Source of the DNA: Calditrichota bacterium
GTDB taxonomy: Bacteria > Electryoneota > RPQS01
Direction: 5' to 3'
Length of the DNA stretch: 64,000 bases
Assembly: GCA_020637445.1 (NCBI GenBank)
Contig: JACJVZ010000004.1
Span: 62,001-126,000 of the forward strand
A program made the position numbers and the translations under genes. This document shows positions 60,068 through 64,000 of this stretch, in pieces. The notes beneath the pieces are model-generated. The model was not told the DNA's origin. It made no database searches and was given only the letters and a program-made list of their open reading frames with translations. Positions within the stretch are counted from its first letter, which is position 1, and each line of letters opens with the position of its first letter.

Positions 60068-60877
60068 ATGAGATTCGCAAAATATCACGGGTTGGGAAAC
60101 GATTTTTTATTGTTTGACGAAAAGGACGGAGTGACTCCGGCTGAATTTACGTCTGAAAGGGTGCGGAGTTTGTGCCACCGTCAGACGGGTGTGGGAGCTG
60201 ATGGGATACTTTTGAGAACAAAGAGTGACAAAGCCACGCACAAGATGTGGCTTTGGAATGCGGACGGATCGAGCGCGGAAATTTCAGGTAACGGGCTCAG
60301 GTGTTTTGTGTTGTTCTTGGAAGACCGTGGGTACGAGGTCGCAAAGGAATTTGAAGTGGAAACGGGCGGCGGAGTTTTGAAAGCGAGGAGTGTTGGTGAC
60401 CATGTCATCGAAACGACGATGCCCGTTCCGAATTTTGCGAGGTCCGGCGCGCCGGAGATGCTCAAGCTCACGTCGCTTGATCAGACATTTGACGTGCTCT
60501 CTGTGAATGTGGGAAATCCGCACGGGGTGATCTTTGGAGAGCAGCGCGACATACCGTTTGCAGAGAAATACGGACCGAGTTTGGAAAAAAATCCGGCGTT
60601 TCCGCAGGGTGCGAATATCGAGTTTGTGAATGTGATGAGTAAGGACTCGTGCAATCTGGTGGTGTGGGAGCGCGGCGCGGGGATTACGCTTGCCTGCGGA
60701 TCGGGAAGTGTGGCGACGGCGTGCGCGGGTTGCGCGCTCGGACATTTTGAGTTTGATAAAGCGATCGCGGTGCATCAGCCCGGCGGGGCGCTGCATATTA
60801 CGGTGGCGCGAGAGTTTCGGGAGATTCGGCAGAGGAGTATTGCTGAGAGGGTGTTTGAGGGAGTTGCTTTGGGATGA
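60068..60877 (+). CDS. dapF: Diaminopimelate epimerase
   Basis: A 269-aa cytoplasmic enzyme that converts LL- to meso-diaminopimelate for lysine and peptidoglycan. Both active-site cysteines are present: C79 in ISGNGLRC and C210 in LACGSGS. The N-terminal signature KYHGLGNDFLLFD, VGADGILL and VNVGNPHGVIF also match. The length is normal. The DapL-type aminotransferase gene lies 1.2 kb downstream; between them are repeats and a broken gene. The pair points to the LL-DAP aminotransferase (DapL) variant of the lysine pathway in this organism. Confidence 0.95.
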   Translation: MRFAKYHGLGNDFLLFDEKDGVTPAEFTSERVRSLCHRQTGVGADGILLRTKSDKATHKMWLWNADGSSAEISGNGLRCFVLFLEDRGYEVAKEFEVETGGGVLKARSVGDHVIETTMPVPNFARSGAPEMLKLTSLDQTFDVLSVNVGNPHGVIFGEQRDIPFAEKYGPSLEKNPAFPQGANIEFVNVMSKDSCNLVVWERGAGITLACGSGSVATACAGCALGHFEFDKAIAVHQPGGALHITVAREFREIRQRSIAERVFEGVALG

Positions 60878-61004
60878 GGGATGGGGGATGGGGGATGGAA
60901 ACAAACCGCAGACTACTCCAACAAACTTAAGCGCATTGTCATCCTGAAGCCGCTGCGGCTGAAGGATATTGTTGCGTGGGTTTGCATCTTAAGGGGATAC
61001 GAAT
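60878..61004. repeat. Dispersed repeat between dapF and the next gene
   Basis: Contains GGGATGGGGGATGGGGGATGG at the dapF stop and a TGTCATCCTGAA element with centre GCCGCTGCGGCTG (about 60937-60970). GGGGAT at 60992-60997 may be the ribosome-binding site of the next gene. Confidence 0.6.
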
Positions 61005-61599
61005 ATGGATTCAACTTGTTGCAACTTTTTCAGCGATAGCACGGGGTTATATTTTTATAGCGCTGTGTTTCAGGGGAATATGGCGTTGCTGGCGCTGCTT
61101 GGTGTGTTCATTGTTTTGCGATTTCAACGATTTGAGTCGATTCGGGATGACGTAGATTCATTCTACTTAAGCGCGATGAAAAGCGCCTTTAAGATTGTTG
61201 AGTCAATGATCAAAGAAAAGGTCCCCACTCTGGACTTAAAACCTCTTCAATGCGAGGCTAAGAGTGCAGTCTATAGGAAGCAAAATGAATACAGACTAAA
61301 CTGGCAACGTCAACTCGATGAGGAACGGACAAGGTTTTTAAAGAAGGCAATGAAACCAATTTGGATCACGAGCACTACGTCATTACACTCATTGTTTCTA
61401 CTTACAGTATCACATTTCATTCATAAAATTCACGACAATAGAAGGGCTGTTTCTGTTAGTTATTCTTGTTCTTTCGATTGCTTCGCTTTGCCTCAGTATT
61501 CGTTTTGTGCGAGAGGCCGTAACTAAGGACAAGAATGGACTTGCAGACTTTCAGAACAAACGAATCGAGTTTATGCTCTCATCTGCGTCAGAAGAGTGA
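61005..61599 (+). pseudogene. Membrane protein of unknown function with a one-base frameshift
   Basis: As read, the frame from ATG 61005 encodes 173 aa ending in residues without protein-like character (DNRRAVSVSYSCSFDC). Removing one base in the A-run at 61425-61428 restores a second membrane helix (IEGLFLLVILVLSIASLCLSIRFVREAV) and a charged tail ending at TGA 61599, about 197 aa. The N-terminal helix is MALLALLGVFIVLRFQ; a long amphipathic or coiled region (residues 45-115) follows, then a third hydrophobic stretch (LHSLFLLTVSHF). No family is recognised. The frameshift may be a homopolymer sequencing error or a true lesion. Confidence 0.7.
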
Positions 61600-62111
61600 T
61601 ACAGATTCCGGCGGGGAACCGCGCTGACGCGCTTAATCCCCGCTCGGCGAAATTGGTGATTAGCGTTTTAGATTCTCGGGTTTGCTACAAGATCCTTCAC
61701 TACGTTCAGGATGACAAAGCGCCTTAAGCGGTCGACTAGCGTTCTACATTTTCGGGTTCGCTACAAGATCCTTCACTGCGTTCAGGATGACAAAGCGCCT
61801 TAAGTGGTCGATTAGCGTTTTACATTTTCGGGTTCGCTACAAGATCCTTCACTGCGTTCAGGATGACAAAGCGCCTTAAGTGGTCGATTAGCGTTCTACA
61901 TTTTCGGGTTCGCTATAAGATCCTTCACTGCGTTCAGGATGACAAAGCGTCGAGAATTGTCGAATACACTTGAGAATTGTGGTTCGCTTGAAAAGGTCCC
62001 TACGGGATGACAGAGCGTTTTGCGTGCTTGGGGATGCGACGGCCGGAGGCCGACGGTAGTAAGACGGGGCAAGCGGTAGTATTGTTTGAAATAGAAAATA
62101 GAAAAAGAACA
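61600..62111. repeat. Repeat-filled region with a 76-bp tandem array
   Basis: 61606-61655 is a reverse C-type element (GATTCCGGCGGGGAAC ... CCCCGCTCGGCG). 61659-61950 is a tandem array of period 76 bp, units starting at 61659, 61735, 61811 and 61887 (3.8 copies). Each contains CTACAAGATCCTTCACTGCG and CAGGATGACAAAGCG (one TGTCATCC element in reverse). 61982-62020 is another TGTCATCC element. No gene. Confidence 0.9.
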
Positions 62112-63251
62112 TTGTCAGCACCAGCTACGCGATTAACACGATTACCAGAATACCTGTTTGCCGATCTTGAGAAGAAGATTGCGGCGAAGCAGGCTGCCGG
62201 ACGGGATGTGATCAATTTGGGGATCGGTGATCCTGATTTGATGCCGCCGGATTCATTTACGAAAAGTTTGCAGGCGCACGCCGCTGATCCTGACGCGCAT
62301 TTTTATTCATCGTCGCGCGGCGATGCGGGTGTGCGCAAGGTGATCGCAAAGTATTTCAAAGGGCGCTTTGGAGTCGAGCTTGATCCGGATACGCAGATTT
62401 GTGTCGTGTTGGGAGGGAAGGAAGGACTTTCTTCTCTTGGGCGCGCGTTTGTGAATCCGGGGGATAGTGTGGCGTGTCCGTCGCCTGCCTATCCGGTGTA
62501 CGCGCAGGGTGTGGCGATGCTCTGCGACGGCAATGTGAAGACGATGCCGCTTTTGCAGGAAAACGGATTTTTGCCGGATTTGAATTTGGCGGAAGACTCG
62601 AAGATGCTCTTCTGCAACTATCCGAATAATCCCACGGGCGCGATTGCGACGGAGTTTTTTTGGCAGAGCTTGCAGGATTTCGCCGATACGCATCCTGAGA
62701 CCGTCGTGTGTCACGATCATGCGTACAGTGAAATGACGTTTGGAGACTACGTCGCGCCTTCATTCTTGCAATACACGGAAAACGCGGTGGAGATGCACTC
62801 TCTGTCGAAGGTGTTTAACGCGACGGGATTCCGGATCGGGTTTTGCGTGGGGCGCGCGGATTTGATTTCGGCGCTTGTCAAGGCTAAGTCGCAAATCGAT
62901 TCGGGCGCGCCGTTGATGATTCAGAGAGCGATGGCCGACGGACTTGCGGGCTATCGCGGCACGGAACCGCCGAAAGAAGTTATGGAGATTCGCAAGATTT
63001 ACGGCGAGCGGCGGGCGTATGCGGAGAAGGCTCTGCGCGAGATCGGGCTTGACGTGATCGAAAGTCCGGCGACGTTTTATGTTTGGGCGAAAGTCGGCGA
63101 AGACGAACTGCCGTTTGTGCAGAAGGCGCTCGACGTCGATGTTGTTGTGACACCGGGGCGCGGATTCGGCAAAGAAGGGACCGGGTATATTCGATTAGCG
63201 CTGACGCAATCGCTCGAGCGGATTAAGCTCGCGATGCAAAGGCTGGGGTAG
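62112..63251 (+). CDS. dapL: Class I/II aminotransferase, LL-diaminopimelate aminotransferase type
   Basis: A PLP aminotransferase of the DapL/AspC-like fold. Landmarks are RDVINLGIGDPDLMPPDSF (substrate loop), HFYSSSRGDAGVRKVIAKYF, VLGGKEGLSSLGRAF, PSPAYPVYAQG, NYPNNPTG, CHDHAYSEMTF and the PLP lysine in SLSKVFNATGFRIGF. The enzyme would transfer an amino group to tetrahydrodipicolinate, making LL-DAP in one step, with dapF upstream supplying the next. An in-frame ATG at 62007 lies inside a dispersed repeat, and the family homology begins near residue 37 of that frame. TTG 62112 is my choice, but the start is uncertain by up to 35 codons; the ribosome-binding site is weak. Confidence 0.85.
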   Translation: MSAPATRLTRLPEYLFADLEKKIAAKQAAGRDVINLGIGDPDLMPPDSFTKSLQAHAADPDAHFYSSSRGDAGVRKVIAKYFKGRFGVELDPDTQICVVLGGKEGLSSLGRAFVNPGDSVACPSPAYPVYAQGVAMLCDGNVKTMPLLQENGFLPDLNLAEDSKMLFCNYPNNPTGAIATEFFWQSLQDFADTHPETVVCHDHAYSEMTFGDYVAPSFLQYTENAVEMHSLSKVFNATGFRIGFCVGRADLISALVKAKSQIDSGAPLMIQRAMADGLAGYRGTEPPKEVMEIRKIYGERRAYAEKALREIGLDVIESPATFYVWAKVGEDELPFVQKALDVDVVVTPGRGFGKEGTGYIRLALTQSLERIKLAMQRLG

Positions 63252-63450
63252 AAGAAAATATGAAATATGAAGTCAGAAATATGAACGCAGACTCGCTATC
63301 TTGGACTCTCACGTGCGGGCTTTGGATTGTTGGTATCGCTACAAGATCCTTCACTACGCCGCGCTTCGTTCAGGATGACAATGCGCTTTGACAAACAAAT
63401 GTATAGCAACATGAATCATCCTTCATCCTTCATCCTTCATATTTTGCATC
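63252..63450. repeat. Intergenic repeats
   Basis: GAAAATATGAAATATGAAGT tract (63255-63285), a reverse TGTCATCC element with centre CTACGCCGCGCTTCG (63340-63380), and a CCTTCATCCTTCATCCTTCA tract just before the next start. Confidence 0.7.
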
Positions 63451-64000
63451 GTGGCAGATAGATTTCGACAAATAGTTAGCGGACGTCCCGTCATATTAGG
63501 TCATCGCGGATCGCCGCGCGGAGCGGCGGAGAACACGATTGCATCGTTTTTGTTGGCGCTCGAAGAAGGCGCGGACGGCGTGGAGCTTGACGTACAGTTT
63601 ACGTCGGACGGCGTGCCGGTGGTTTTTCACGACGAAGAATTTTCGACGGGCGAGAAGATCGGCGAACTTTCCTATGCGGACATGCGGGAAGTGGCACACG
63701 GGTTGATGGCGCATGTGCATACGCTCGAAGAAGTTTTGCGCGAACTCTCGGGGAAAGGTTTCGTGAATATCGAAATCAAAGTGCCGGGACATGAATCGCA
63801 GGTGCTTGAGATTGCGCGGAGAACGATGACGAAGGACACATTTTTGTTCTCGAGTTTTCTTCCGGACGTCGTGGCGACGTACCGCACGCTCGCGCCGGAC
63901 GTTCCGTCCATTTGGATTGTGGCGGAACACATGACCTTGGAGACGGCGCTTCAAGTGGTGGAGGAATCGGGCGCACGGGGGATCGCATATTTGCATTCGC
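63451..64000 (+). CDS. Glycerophosphodiester phosphodiesterase (3' partial)
   Basis: An open frame from GTG 63451 to the window end (183 codons, no stop). It shows the GDPD TIM-barrel signatures: VILGHRGSPRGAAENTIASF (catalytic His and Glu region), LALEEGADGVELDVQFTSDGVPVVFHDEEF (Glu, Asp and His metal and catalytic residues), and VNIEIKVPG. It hydrolyses glycerophosphodiesters to glycerol-3-phosphate and an alcohol, usually for phospholipid turnover. No signal peptide, so a cytoplasmic form. GTG is chosen because the homology begins about 15 residues later; about 60 residues are missing off the right edge. Confidence 0.92.
   Translation, partial: MADRFRQIVSGRPVILGHRGSPRGAAENTIASFLLALEEGADGVELDVQFTSDGVPVVFHDEEFSTGEKIGELSYADMREVAHGLMAHVHTLEEVLRELSGKGFVNIEIKVPGHESQVLEIARRTMTKDTFLFSSFLPDVVATYRTLAPDVPSIWIVAEHMTLETALQVVEESGARGIAYLHS

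Noticed and set aside
61659..61950. Possible CRISPR array
   Set aside because: The 76-bp units are whole repeats with no unique spacers of constant length, and no cas gene is in the window.
62007..62111. ATG 62007 as start of the aminotransferase
   Set aside because: It is inside a dispersed TGTCATCC element and adds 35 residues without family similarity.
1..64000. tRNA, rRNA, integrase or transposase genes
   Set aside because: None could be seen; in particular no tRNA arm with GGTTCRA in a fold, and no transposase or recombinase motif beside the repeats or the ABC-3C island.

Overview
The window looks like chromosome from an uncultured member of the Fibrobacteres-Chlorobi-Bacteroidetes (FCB) group, probably a candidate phylum rather than a classical Bacteroidota. 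The main evidence is six secreted proteins ending in a type IX secretion (T9SS/Por) sorting tail with the core NPFN (22696-26109, 36724-38298, 46996-48783, 50193-50741, 51212-54229, 56072-57697). A paired TonB-dependent receptor and beta-helix protein, and a DapF plus DapL-type lysine/murein route, fit this. There is no rRNA or tRNA gene in the window, so the placement is inferred.

Layout, left half. 1-3396: the end of a CusA/CzcA heavy-metal RND pump, a DMT permease with a histidine-rich tail, and a secreted ankyrin protein. 3697-12284: a tight six-gene operon (threonine-synthase-like PLP enzyme, DUF1611 protein, a fusion of a PP-loop ATP pyrophosphatase with a creatininase, dipeptide epimerase, APC permease with USP domains, small MscS-like membrane protein). 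This is the best candidate for an undescribed pathway, probably modification, epimerisation or salvage of an acidic amino acid or a D-Glu-containing peptide. 12720-19935: a clostripain-like lipoprotein, TonB receptor, beta-helix secreted protein and a lipoprotein. 20252-22549: a TonB-C-terminal-domain protein, ECF sigma factor, small membrane protein and a lipoprotein with a second TonB-C domain. 22696-26109: an M6-type metalloprotease with six 95-residue repeats, broken by one in-frame TAA. 26492-35976: an alpha-glucan cassette (GH31, sodium/solute symporter, GH57-like, GH13 amylase).

Layout, right half. 36724-38298: an FG-GAP T9SS protein broken by one in-frame TAG. 38973-41522: YceI, MarR and an FMN-dependent 2-hydroxy-acid dehydrogenase. 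42247-45225: a lower-GC three-gene ABC-three-component (ABC-3C) anti-phage-type system. 45273-46706: an NtrC-type regulator. 46996-57697: secreted T9SS proteins with endonuclease IV (nfo) among them. 57766-59824: a cupredoxin and a CxxCH outer-membrane-barrel-like protein. 60068-64000: dapF, a frameshifted membrane protein, dapL and the start of a glycerophosphodiester phosphodiesterase.

A second theme is the intergenic DNA. From about 19.9 kb to the right end it is filled with several families of short dispersed elements. Many are hairpins whose stems differ between copies but stay self-complementary, which argues that the folded structure is selected. Two near-identical 135-bp copies and a 76-bp tandem array also occur. 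The elements mostly sit just after genes, some overlap stop codons, and they are absent from the 3.7-12.3 kb operon and from within the ABC-3C genes.
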